NCBI RefSeq assembly: GCF_050947875.1 | Contig: NC_134570.1 | Location: forward strand, 225,851,265 to 225,915,264 | DNA length: 64,000 nucleotides | Reading direction: 5' to 3' | Source of the DNA: Dermacentor variabilis | Lineage: Eukaryota; Arthropoda; Arachnida; Ixodida; Ixodidae | In this document: positions 33,311-44,900 of the stretch, one piece after another | Numbering within the stretch: the stretch's first letter is position 1 | Layout: the number at the start of each line of letters is the position of its first letter | Made by a program: the position numbers and the translations under genes | The notes under the pieces: generated by a model | What the model saw: the letters and a program-made list of their open reading frames with translations, nothing else | The model's database searches: none | Told to the model about the DNA's origin: nothing

Positions 33311-34130
33311 AATTTAACAGGGCTGACATGGGCTGCAACACGGAAAAGATGCAAGATCGAAACCAACCCGCTCGATTTTTTTACGCGAAGCCTTCTACCA
33401 CGCAGGGGGAATCCGGAAGAGTCGCTCGCCGTCTGTTTCACGTATGCTGCGTGCGAATGCACAGCAACATGGCATGCCGAACATAGTACTACGCTAGAAT
33501 AAAGCACAAAGGAGGCGTGAAGCGTGGTACCTGCATGCACCGCTCGCGAGGTTTATCACCACAATGGAGGCGGAAACAAAATTGGCCAACGATTACGCTT
33601 CTTTGTAATCCGATCTTTGAGCGCAGCTGCCTCTCAACAACAGGCAATTGCAGACACAACATGCAGTCTCGAACAGGGGCAGTTCTACGTTTCAGACTTG
33701 GCAGCACACCGCGATGCGCCGCTATCGAGCGCCCGCTGCTGGCACCGCGGCAGTCGCGCGACAGCGGGAGATGGGACGGCGAGGGTGGAGAGTACGGTAG
33801 TGGTGAGAGTCCCCGCATCGGCCCTGCGTGGAGTAAGCGAGCGAGAAGATAGGCGGGAACACGTGATCCAGCTTTGGAGGACAAAGGGAGACTTTTTTTG
33901 GCTTGTAGCGCCGAGAAGAACGAGCAAGAAGGAAGTTGGCAGTGGTAATGAAAATGAACGGAGAAACGGGTGAGCGCTAACTTCCAACTGATGGATTAGT
34001 TCGTGACTCAGAAGGCTACTTATACACTCAGCAATCCATGCGACGTGTAAAGGCAACACAAAACCAATCAAGAAAACCAAATGTAACCATGTGAAAAAAA
34101 CATTTTCAGACAGCCTGTGGCGGCAGTCCG
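33311..34130. other. No recognisable gene
   Basis: Overlapping open frames on both strands at 33489-34191 are explained by GC-rich sequence. The minus frame runs through the 3' side of a Penelope-like fragment, and its long hydrophobic run (FFTWLHLVFLIGFVLPLHVA) is probably not a real membrane protein. Nothing supported. Confidence 0.4.
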
Positions 34131-34715
34131 AGATACGCTTATTCATTGCTTGATAGCGATAATGAAGGTGAGCTTGCACATGCATGACCAAGACCTATGA
34201 TAGCTTTTGCTTCAATAATTTCTCTTGGAAGCTGATTATGACTAGGACCTAGAATGACGCCTTCTTCTAAAAAAGGTTCACAACCACACGTTTTGCAGTG
34301 CTGTCCAAGAAACCTCCCAGTTGTAATGCAATTCTTAGCATTGTAAATATGTTCGCATAACCTATTAAGTTTGACTGACATAACGTTTTCCGCACTTGAG
34401 TGGAAAACAATAAACACAATGTGAGCAGTTAACGAACTTCTTTTCATGATTCTTGTCACACCTAGGTGGTATTTGGATTAGTGAGCGTGCAAATCCTCAT
34501 AACTTTGTTAGGGACAGAAAACACGACACGAATATTGCTCGCTTGGCGATTTTTTTAAGATTGTGTGAGACGTTGTAGATATAAGGAATAATGGTTGTCC
34601 TACCCCAGGTAGTTGTAGGATTATCTACGTGCTGGATGTCTTTTCTAAGCTCTCTTAGAATCCGTTCTGCTACTGACACTTGTAAGGACACGGGATAACC
34701 AGCCTGCGAAACCCG
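34131..34715 (-). mobile_element. Penelope-like element fragment (GIY-YIG end)
   Basis: Minus strand: GYPVSLQVSVAERILRELRK and RTTIIPYIYNVSHNLKKIAK are the linker between RT and the C-terminal endonuclease of Penelope-like elements. The endonuclease part gives NRLCEHIYNAKNC, HCKTCGCEPF, REIIEAKAIIGLGHACASS and SPSLSLSSNE-stop. The GIY...YIG strand itself is degenerate, but the R-x3-EH helix, the HCxxCxC knuckle and the catalytic-Glu helix (REIIEA) are recognisable. One or more frameshifts lie around 34440-34497. The RT is missing. Confidence 0.7.
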
Positions 34716-36325
34716 TTCGCACTAAGAAGCAAAGCTAGACGAAACACGAGGCTAAAAATGTCATGACATATGAAGTCGCCCAAACTGGTACGCTTTTGAC
34801 AAAGGGAGAGCAAGACTCGCGCCGCGCACAAGAGATGGCAGCAGGAGCGCGCGCAGCTAGAGCAGCGCGCGGATGACCTTGGTTACAGCGAGGCTGACGG
34901 CGAGGAACGACGAAGATATGAAACGCGGGAAAGGGCGCCAAATAGCTGCACTCTAAAAAGCAAGCAAGACGCCATAGAGTTACTTTACTGACTAGAGGAC
35001 AAGCTACCTATAAGGCCCATGCATTGAAATCGGGAACCGCAAGAGCGCCGCCATGTTACTACGCGCTGATGTTGCCAGCTCCTCAGACGCTTGCTAGACT
35101 TGGCGACAGTATTCAGTTTTAATCTGGCAACCGATAGCTTCTAGCAGTTAGCAGCGTAGCCCACGCAGCAGCGTCTCGCTTGTAGCGGGTTGAGGTGGTG
35201 TGTGTGCAGCCATGTGTTTGAGCTTTAAAAGTAGGCTGTTTATTCTATGTTGCGGGATGGTGCAGGTGTGGTCGATGTTGGCCGTGCAAGTGGCAATTAC
35301 GCCACCAAAGGATGATCCTGTTGAAGTTTCCGGCGGTATGTGGCTGGGGTTAGATTCCTCGTTGGCATTCCGTAATTCTCTTCGCACGGGCGCGGTATGT
35401 TGCAGAAGCTGCTGTCACGAACTATCGTCGCGACGATAGATAGGTTTTTTCTTTTACAAGTACTGGTGCAGCTGTAGGGCACATGTAACTGACAAACGGA
35501 AGTCTTAGAAGAGCACCTGAGATTATAATAAAGCAGGCGACGCAGGAACTCCACGACACCCAAGGAACAGTGGGTGGATCAAGGCTTGAAACAGAACGGT
35601 ACGTAGGTTGGGGCCGCCGAGGCAGTTGTGTGCCAGGGAGTACTCGCAAGGACAGCATCCCTGGCACGCGCAGCAGTGCCTCGCAAGGTCGAGATACTTT
35701 AAAGGCACCTGCACCCATGATCTTTCTTTTGCCAGGGTTCAGTGAGCAAGATTAACTAGAATAATATGGACGGCATTCGGTGCAGTCGTGAATGCGAGTC
35801 ATGGTATATGTAGCTCGCGTCGCCTGGCGTATGTAGTAATGTCAGAGTTAGTTGTGTGAACTTTATGCATAATACACTTAGTTACGCTACCTCAAAGGAA
35901 TCGGTCTGGAGGACGGCGTTGGTACGTTTTTTTCTTACCGCCCTAGTCCTATAGCTCCCTACAAGCACTCACACACATACCCCCTTTTTTATATGTATAC
36001 ATACAATTCCTTTCCATGACGGATTGACCAATTCAAGTTGTCAACTTGTCAATAACTGTCATAGGAATTACTGTAATAAACACAATTTCATGATCGGATT
36101 GTGAAATGTTTTATTCTAACACTGAGAACTACATAAAACCTTATTTGCATATGTGAGAGAAGTATACGCCATTTGCACATGTAGATATCACAAGCTTAAT
36201 GCAGTGTGCAATACACACACAAAGCAGCTGCTACAACACGAACCGCAGCATTAACATATACGTATTTAAACGTGAAAAATATAGAGGGAAGCTTCAAAAA
36301 ATGATCTGTAGCAGTGCAAAGTTCA
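34716..36325. other. No recognisable gene
   Basis: Minus-strand frames between 35760 and 35148 are open in overlapping pieces and contain several Cys residues, but I could not match them to an element protein. 35.75-36.3 kb is AT-rich and featureless. This could hide a diverged transposon remnant. Confidence 0.4.
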
Positions 36326-37475
36326 ACATATATTGTACGTGTACACTAAATGTTCAAAAGAGCAATGCATCAATCTCCCATTTGCCTTAGAGTTTATTAT
36401 CAAGTTCAAGTTTACTGAAGTTACTCCAAAAGACATAGACACTATCCTTTCATGGTGTGAAAAATGGTGCATGCCTCTTGACCTTAGTAAGTGCAAATGT
36501 ATGTCGTTTCCCCGTAAGCGCAGCGTTACAAATAACGCCTACCACGTAAGCTCAACTACAATACCACGAACAGACTGCTATAAGTATCTAGGTGTTCACT
36601 TGACATCGTCATTATCATGGGTTACTCGCATTGAAACAATATGCGCAAACGCCTCGCTTACACTTGGTTTCTTGCATCGCAATCTGAAATCTGCATCGCC
36701 CGCTATTAAAACTTCCATATCAGGCATACGTTCGGCCGAAACTGGAGTACGCATCTGGCACCCCTCGCAAGCATATCTCACCTACGCATTAGAAGCCATT
36801 CAGAATCGTGCTGCACGCTTTATCATGTCAAAATACTCAAGTAAAACCAGCATAACTGAACTAAAACACACACACTCGATCTTCCCAGTCTCCAATCACG
36901 TCGTACCATCTCGCGTCTCTCCATGCTTCACTCTTTCTACTATCACCCAATAGCCAGACTCCCTCGACTACAAACCCCGCCTAGATTCTCTCCCCGGCTC
37001 AACCACAGCTGTCCGATCGCGCACATTCAGTGCCGCAGGTCTTCGATGAAGGATTCTTTTTTTCGAAATGCAATAGCGCTGTGAAACACTCTACCCGACT
37101 GTATTGTCTCTTCCGCCGACCACACGACTTTCTGTGAGAAACTAACTATCCACCGCACCTAGAATGGTTCGTTAAAAATGCCTTTGCTACTTGACCCCTT
37201 TTAAGTAAATAATTAGTACGTAGTAGTAGTAGTACGTAGTTAGTAGTATTTATGTAGTATGTACTTCGTTGTATTTTATAGTTCTTTACAGTGATATTGA
37301 TGATAGTGCCGCTTGCTCAGTTCCCTCCTGAGCGTTGTTTCCTTTTCTATTGTTCGTCTATCTTTTCTTCCTCTTTTACCTCCTTTGCGTGATGAAGAGT
37401 TCCTCACACTTTGTTTGCTCCCGCCTTATTTGATGCCTCCGGGCCTTTAAAGCTTCAATAAACGAAATGAAATAA
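36326..37475 (+). mobile_element. CR1-like LINE 3' fragment: RT thumb and 3' UTR
   Basis: Plus-strand frame 36333-36953 begins after the RT active site and gives LSWCEKWCMPLDLSKCKCMS, YKYLGVHLTSSLSWVTRIE, NASLTLGFLHRNLKSASPAI and YALEAIQNRAARFIMSKYSS, the thumb layout of CR1/L2-type ORF2. It continues, shifted, with the terminal part to about 37160. A ~300 nt 3' UTR ends in AATAAACGAAATGAAATAAA at about 37456-37475. The fragment is heavily 5'-truncated and cannot encode an active RT. Confidence 0.72.
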
Positions 37476-37489
37476 AATGAAAGTTTATT

Positions 37490-38055
37490 ATGATCATATG
37501 TACAACAGGAATTTGCTGACACACCCGCAGTCAATGTTTGCTGACTGTCTCATCATAAGAAAAAGAAATTGGGTGAATGTCAACACCAGTGCCATTGCTT
37601 CTTGCCTCGGACATGCACGTGCCTCCACGGCATCTTTGTTGGTGAAGTCTGCACAGGTGAGTTGGCATGGCGAAGCGTGGGAGTTATCCAAGAAAAAGAG
37701 TATCATTTGCATAGAGAAGAGGCTGTTCACATTGCCTGTCGCTTTTCCTCAAATGCTTCCTTTGCAAGTTGGGTGGCACACCCACAGTCTAGGTGGCTGT
37801 TCGAGGTGTGCTGGCTGCCTAAACGTAAGAAAAAGAAAGAAATTGGATGAATGTCAATACCAGTGCTATTGGTTTCCTACCTCTATGGCCTGTTGGCTTG
37901 TGGAGTCTGCATGAGGGAGCTGCTGTGGCTAGGAGTAGGCATTGTCTAAGCCAAAATAAAAGGCCATTCAAATGGGGAATTATGGAAATAAATGCAGTTC
38001 TTATGCCTGCTTGTCGCACTGTTTTTGCCTAAATGTTTCCAAAGATAGAGTCCAC
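37490..38055. repeat. Two tandem copies of a ~275 bp unit
   Basis: AAGAAATTGGGTGAATGTCA at 37563 and AAGAAATTGGATGAATGTCA at 37838 are ~275 bp apart; flanking landmarks (ACACCCGCAGTC/ACACCCACAGTC, CCAGTGCCATTG/CCAGTGCTATTG, CTCAAATG/CCTAAATG) recur at the same spacing. Copies are diverged (~75% by eye). The unit may belong to the 3' region of the LINE fragment immediately to its right. Confidence 0.6.
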
Positions 38056-38149
38056 AAGACACCAGCACACTGACTGCTTTGCTTTTTACTTGCAGGTGTT
38101 TCTGTGAGATCCTTAGTATGACTGCGAAGAGCATTGTAACACTTGTTGC

Positions 38150-38880
38150 AGGCATTTGAAGTGGTAGCCAAAAATAAAAAGAATCATCCTTCTCTGCATG
38201 AATGCTTTCAATTTCTAAATGCAGTGCTAACTACCACTATTGGTACAAGGCCCCCCACATCTAAAGAGGAAGTGCTCCGCTGTACGTCTCCGTTTTTTGT
38301 CCATTGCCTACTTTTCTTCCACCAATCCTCCAATCGCTTCTTACTAATCTCTATTACGGACATGTTTATTATTCCCCTGCTTTCGCTGAAACCTAGGGCC
38401 TCAAGGAGGACGGAGCTGCCTAAATCTACCCCTGGGCAGATGTCTTCAAATTCTAATAAAACACGGTCCATCCTTTCTCGAGCTTTTCCGCAGCAAGCGC
38501 ATGCTTCTTCCTTCTTATATCTCTCTTTATAGGTGCGTGTTCTAAGCCATCCAGATCTCGCTTAGAAAACTGATGAGCTTCCCTTTGAGTTATCGTAAAT
38601 TGTTTCTTTCCTGATTTCGTTTTTCCCTCATAAGTAGTTACTCAAGGCAGGTTTCTTTTCCTTTGTCACCACCCATGAGATTATTTGAGCCTGTTTGACT
38701 TTCTTGTTGACGTTCTTTGTCGCTCTGTTGCTCAACCTACAGGCTGCATACTTGCTGGTAAGCTTCCTAGTTCCATTCCTCCACTGTGAATCAATGTTTT
38801 TCGTGTGCAGATACCCCAACACTCTCCCAGCCCATTTTCTTTCTTCCATATTCCTCAGTCGTTCTTCATAATCAATTTTA
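38150..38880 (-). mobile_element. LINE C-terminal fragment, clade unresolved
   Basis: Minus strand: TRKLTSKYAACRLSNRATKN and KKPALSNYL, then in other frames KEKEACACCGKARERMDRVL (a C-x2-C knuckle), LEFEDICPGVDLGSSVLLEA and ISKKRLEDWWKKSRQ. The pattern (long helix, CxxC knuckle, helices, KRRLEDWW ending) is one I associate with the region after RT of tick non-LTR elements, but I cannot assign the clade. At least two frameshifts. It directly precedes the satellite array. Confidence 0.5.
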
Positions 38881-38934
38881 CTCTGACCTTACCTCACTTG
38901 CATTTATTTTGCCTTTTCGCACTTCCCTCACTGA

Positions 38935-41900
38935 ATTTCAGTTAAACCCTTGTTCAAATCAGACTATTTCGGTAACTTTTAAAAAATGCCACCGATCATA
39001 GGCGGCGACTACGCGGGGTCTCCGGGGCGCGAGCACCCTCACAGCTTTCCTATACCGAAGTGCCGTCACTCGGACGATGGCAGAAGCGCGCGCAAGCTGT
39101 CGAGGCACCCTCAGCGTGGCGAGGTGCCGCCGTTCGAGCATCTCTCATTCTTACACCGTGGTAGGATGTGAATTTCAGTTAAACTCTTGTTCAAATCAAA
39201 TTATTTCCGTAATTTTTGGAGAATGCCACCGACCATAGGCGCGGCTACGCGGGGTATCAGAGGCCCGAGCCCCCTCCGGAGCTTTTCGGCGATACCGAAG
39301 TGCCATCACTCGGAGGATGGCAGAAGCGCACGCAAGCTGTCGACGAACCCTCAGTAAGGCGAGGCGTCGCCGTGCCCACATCTCTCATTCTTAACACCGT
39401 GGTACGAACTGAATTGAAACTCTTGTTCAAAACAAATTATTTCTGTACCTTTTGTAAAATGCCACCGACCATAGGCGCCGACTACGCGGGGGCTCCGGGG
39501 TCCGAGCCATCTCCAGCGCTTTCCGGCGATACTCAAGCGCCGTGACTCGGAGGTTGGCAGAAGCGCACGCAAGCTGTCGAAGACCCCTCAGCACGGCGAA
39601 GCGTCGCCCTTCCCACTTCTCTCATTCTTAACACCGTGGTACGAACTGAATTTCAGTTAAACTCTTGTTCAAAACAAATTATTTTTGTAACTCTTGGAAA
39701 AATCCACCGACAATAGGTGCCAACTACGTGGGGGCTCCTGGGCCCGAGCTCCCTCCGGAGCTTTCCGGCCATACCGAAGCGCCGTCACTTGAAGGATGGC
39801 AGAAGCGCACTCAAGCTGTCGAGGCGCCCTCACCACGGAAAGGTGCCGCCGTTCGCACATCTCTCATTATTACACCGTGGCACGAACTGAATTTCCGTTA
39901 GACTCTTGCTCAACAGTAACTTTCTCTGTAACTTTTAGAAACTGCCACCGCCCGTAGGGGCCGACTACGCGGGAGCTCCGGGGCCCGAGCCCCCTCGAGG
40001 GGTATCCGGCGATACCAAAGCACCGTGATTCGGAGGCTGGCAGAAGCGCACGCAAGCTGTCGACGCGGCCTCAGTACGGCGAGGCGTCGCGGTTCGCCCG
40101 TCTCTCATTCTTATACCCTGGTAAAAACTGAATTTCAGTTAAACTCCTCTTCAAAAAAATTATTTCTGTAACTTTTGGAAAATGCCACCGACCATAGGCG
40201 TCACTACGCGGGGGCTCCGGGGCCCGAGTCTCCTCCAGAGGTTCTGGCGATACCGAAGCGCCTTCACTCGGAGGATGGCAGAAGCGCACGCAGGCTGTCG
40301 ACGCACCCTCAGTACGGTAAGGCGTTGCCGTTGGCAAATCTCTCATTCTTACAGCGTGGTAGGAACTGAATTTCAGTTAACTCTTCTTCAAAACAAATTT
40401 TTCTGTAACTTATTGGAAATGCCACCGACCACAGGCGATGACTAAGCGGGGGCTCCTCGGCCCAAGCCCCCTCCACAGCTCTCCAGCCATACCAAAGAGC
40501 CGTCATACGGAGGACGGCAGAAGCGCACGCAAGCTGTCGACGAACCCTCAGTACGGCGAGGCGTCGCCGTGCCCACATCTCTCATTCTTAACACCGTGGT
40601 ACGAACTGAATTTAAACTCTTGTTCAAAACAAACTTTTTCTGTAACTTTTGGAAAATGCCACCGAACATAGGCGCCGACTACGCGGGGTATCAGGGATCC
40701 GAACGCCCTCCAGAGCTTTTCGGCGATACCGAAGCGCCCTGACTCGGAGGATGGCAGAAGCTCACACAAGCTGGTGAGGCGCCCTCAGCACGGCGAGGTG
40801 CCACCGTTCGCACATCTCTCATTATTACACCGTGGTACGAACTGAATTTCAGTTAAACTGTTGTTCAAACAAATTCTTTCTTTAACATATTGGAAATGCC
40901 ACCGACCATAGGCGCCGACTACGCGGGGGCTCCAGGGCACGAGCCCCCTCCAGAGGTTCCGGCAATACCGAAGCGCTTTCACTCTGAGTTGGCAGACGCG
41001 CACGCAAGCTGTCAACGCGCCCTTATTACGGCCAGGTGCCGCCGTTCGCAAATCTCCTATTCTGACGCCGTGGTGCAAACTGAATTTCAGTGAAACTCTT
41101 CTTCATAACAAACTATTTCTGTAACTTTTGGAAAATGCCACCGAACATAGGCACCGACAACGCGGGGTATCAGGGACCCGAACCCACCCTGGAACGTTTC
41201 GGCGATACCGAAGCACCGACACTCGGAGGATGGCAGAAGCGCACGCTAGCTGTCGAGGAGCCCTGAGTACGGCGACGCTTCGCCGTTTACACATCTCTCA
41301 ATCTTAACACCATGGTACGAACGGAATTTCAGTTAAACTCTTTCTCAAAACAAATTATTTCTGTAACCTATTGCAAATACCACGGACCATAGGCGCAGAC
41401 TACGCGGTATCTCCGGGGCCCGAGTCCTCTTCAGAGGTTCTGGCGATACCGCAGCGCCCTCACTCGGAGGATGGCAGAAGCGCACGCAGGCTGTCGACGC
41501 ACCCTCAGTATGGCGAGGCGTCGGCGTTCGCACATCTCTTTCTTAGACGGTGGTACGAACTGAATTACAGTTAAACTCTTCTTCAAAACGAACTATTTCT
41601 GTAACTTTTGAAAAATGCCTCCGAACATAGGCGCCGACTACGCGGGGTATGAGGGACCCGAACCCCCTCCAGAGCTCTGCCGCGATACCAAAGCGCCGTC
41701 ACCCGGAGGAATGCAGAAGCGCACGCAAGCTGTCGAGGCGCGCTCAGTACGGCGAGGCGTCGCCGTTCCCGCATCTCTCATTCTTAACACCGTGGTACGA
41801 ACGGAATTTCAGATAAACTCTCGCTCGAAACAATTTATTTCTGTACCTTTGGGAAAATGCCACCTGCCATAGGCGCCGACTACTCCGGGGCTCCGGGGCA

Positions 41901-44900
41901 CGAGGCCCCTCCAGAGGTTCCGGCGATACCGTAGCGCCGTCACTTGGAGGATGGCAGAAGCGCACGCAGGCTGTCGACGCGCCCTTATTACGGCAAGGTG
42001 CCCCCCTCGCACATCTCTCATTTTTACACCGTGGTACGAACTGACTTTCAGAAAAACTCTTCTTTAAAACAAACTATTTCTGTAACATTTGGAAAATGCC
42101 ACTGAACATAGGCGACGACTACGCGGGGCATCAGGGACCCGAACCCCCTCCAGAGCTCTTTGGCGATACCGACGCGCCGTCACTCGGAGGGTGACAGAAG
42201 CGCACGCAAGCTGTCTACGCACCTTCAGTATGGCGAGGCGTCGCCGTTCACACATCAACTTCTTACACTGTGGTACGAACTGAATTTTAGTTAAACTGTT
42301 GTTCAAACAAATTATTTCTGTAACTTATTGGAAATGCCAGCGACCATAGGCGCCGACTATGCGGGGGCTCCCTGGCACGAGCCCTCTCCAGAGGTTGCCT
42401 CAATACCGAAGCGCCGTCGCTTGGAGGATGGCAGAAGCGCACGCAAGCTGTCGAGGCGCCCGCATCCGGCATGGTGCCCCCACTTGCACATCTCTCATTC
42501 TTGCACCGTGGTACGAACTGAACTTGATAAAACTCTTGTTTAAAACAAACTATTGCTGTGACTTATTGAAAATGCCACCGACCATAGGCGCCGACTACCC
42601 GGGGACTCCGGGGCCCGAGCCCCCTCCAAAGCTTTCCGGCCGTACCGAAGCGCCGTCACCCGGAGGTGGCAGAAGAGCACGCAAGCTGTCGACGCGCCCT
42701 TATTGCGGCAAAGTGCCACCGTTCGCACATCTCTCATTCTTACACTGCGGTACGAACTGAATTTCAGTTAAACTGTTCTTCAAAACAAATTATTTCTATA
42801 ACTTATTGGAAATGCCACCGAACATAGGCGCCGACTACGCGGGGACCCGGGGCCCGAGCCCCCTCCAAAGCTTTCCGGCCGTACCGAAGCGCCGTCACTC
42901 GGAGGATGGGAGAAGCGCACGCAGGCTGTCGACGCGCCCTTATTGCGGCAAAGTGCCACCGTTCGCACATCTCTCATTCTTACACCGTGGTAGGAACTGA
43001 ATTTCAGTTAAGCTCTTGTTCAAAATAAATTATTTCTATAACTTTTGAAAAGTGCCACCGACCATAGGCGCCGACTACGCGGGGGCTCCGGGGTGGAGTC
43101 CCGGGCCCCCTCCAGAGGTTCGCGGTGACACTGAATCGCGGCCATAACGAAGCGCCGTCACTTGAAGGATGGCAGAAGCGCACTCAAGCTGTCGAGGCGC
43201 CCTCAGCACGGCGAGGTGCCGCCGTTCGCACATCTCTCATTATTACACCATGGTCCGAACTGAATTTCAGTTAAACTTGGTCAAAACAAACTATTTCTGT
43301 AACTTTTGGAAAATGCCACCGACCATAGGCGTCGACTACGTGGGGTCTCCGGGGCCGGAGCCGACTCGAGAGGTTTCCAGCGATGCCGAAGCGCCGTCAG
43401 TCAGAGGATGGCAGAAGCGCACGCAAGCTGTCGGCGCGCCCTCAGTACTGCAAGGCGTCGCCGTTCGCACATCTCTCCTTATTAAATCGTGGTACGAACT
43501 GAATTCCAGTTAAACTCTTCCTTAAAACAAACTCTTTCTGTCAATTTGGAAAAATGCCACCGACCGTAGGCGCCGACTACGCGGTGGCTCCGGGGCCCAG
43601 TCCCGGGTACTCTCCATAGCTTTCCGGTGATACCGAATCCCAGCCATACCGAAGCGCCGTCACTCGGAGGTGGCAGAAGCGCACGCAAGCTGTCGACGCG
43701 CCCTTATTACGGCAAAGTGCCGTCGTTCGCACATCTCTCATTCTTACACTGCGGTACGAACTGAATTTCAGTTAAACTCTTCGTCAAAATTATTTTCTTT
43801 CTGTAACTTATTGGAAATGCTAGCGACCATTGGCGCCGACTACGCGGGGGCTCCGGGGCACGAGGCCCCTCCTGAGGTTCCGGCGATACCGAAGCGCCGT
43901 CACTCGGAAGATGGGAGAAGCGCACGCAGGCTGTCGAGGGCCCTCAGCCGGCATGGTGCCCCCACTCGCACATCTCTCATTCTTACACCGGGGTAAGAAC
44001 TGAGTTCCAGTTAAACTCTTCTTCAAAACAAATTATTTCTGTAACTTATTCGAAATGCCACCGACCATGGGCGACGACTACGCGGGGGCTCCGGGGCCCT
44101 AGTCCTCTCCAGAGGTTCCGGTGATATCGCAGCGCCTTCACTCGGAGGATGGCAGAAGCGCACGCAAGCTGTCGACGCGCCCTTATGACGGCAAGGTGCC
44201 GCCGTTCGCACATCTCTCCTTCTTACACCGTGATGCGAACCGAGTTTCAGTTAAACTCTTGTTCAAAACAAATAATTTCTGTAACTTTTTTTAAATACCA
44301 CCGACCATAATTGCTGACTACGCGGGAGCTTCGGGGCCCGAGTCCTTTCATGAGGTTCCGGCGATACCGCAGCGCCCTCTCTCGGAGGATGGCAGAAGCG
44401 CATGCAGGCTGTCGACGCACCGTCAGTATGGCGAGGCGTCGCCATTCGCCCATCTCCTTCTTACACGGTGGTACGTACGAACTGAATTACAGTTAAACTC
44501 TTCTTCAAAACAAACTATTTCTGTAACTTTTGGAAAATGCCACCGAGCGTAGGCGCCGACTACGCGGGGGCTCCGGGGCACGAGCTCCCTCCAGAGTTTC
44601 CGGCGATACCGAAGCGCCGTCGCTCGGAGGATGGCAGAAGTGCACGCAAGCTGTCGAGGCGCGCTCAGTACGGCAAGGCGTCGCCGTTACCACATCTCTC
44701 ATTGTTAACACCGTGGTACGAACGGAATTTCAGTTAAACTCTTGCTCAAAACAATTTATTTCTGTAACTTTGGGAAAATGCCACCTACCATAGGCGCCGA
44801 CTACTCGGGGGCTCCGGGGCACGCGGCCCCTCCAGAGGTTCCGGCGATACCGAAGCGCCGTCACTCGGAGGATGGCCGAAGCGCACGCAGGCTGTCGAGG

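Noticed and set aside
33489..34191. Membrane protein on the minus strand (hydrophobic FFTWLHLVFLIGF run)
   Set aside because: It runs through the flank of a Penelope-like fragment; overlapping frames on both strands are equally open.
35148..35718. Cys-containing minus-strand frames as a retroelement protein
   Set aside because: No motif could be matched and the frames break repeatedly; left unassigned.
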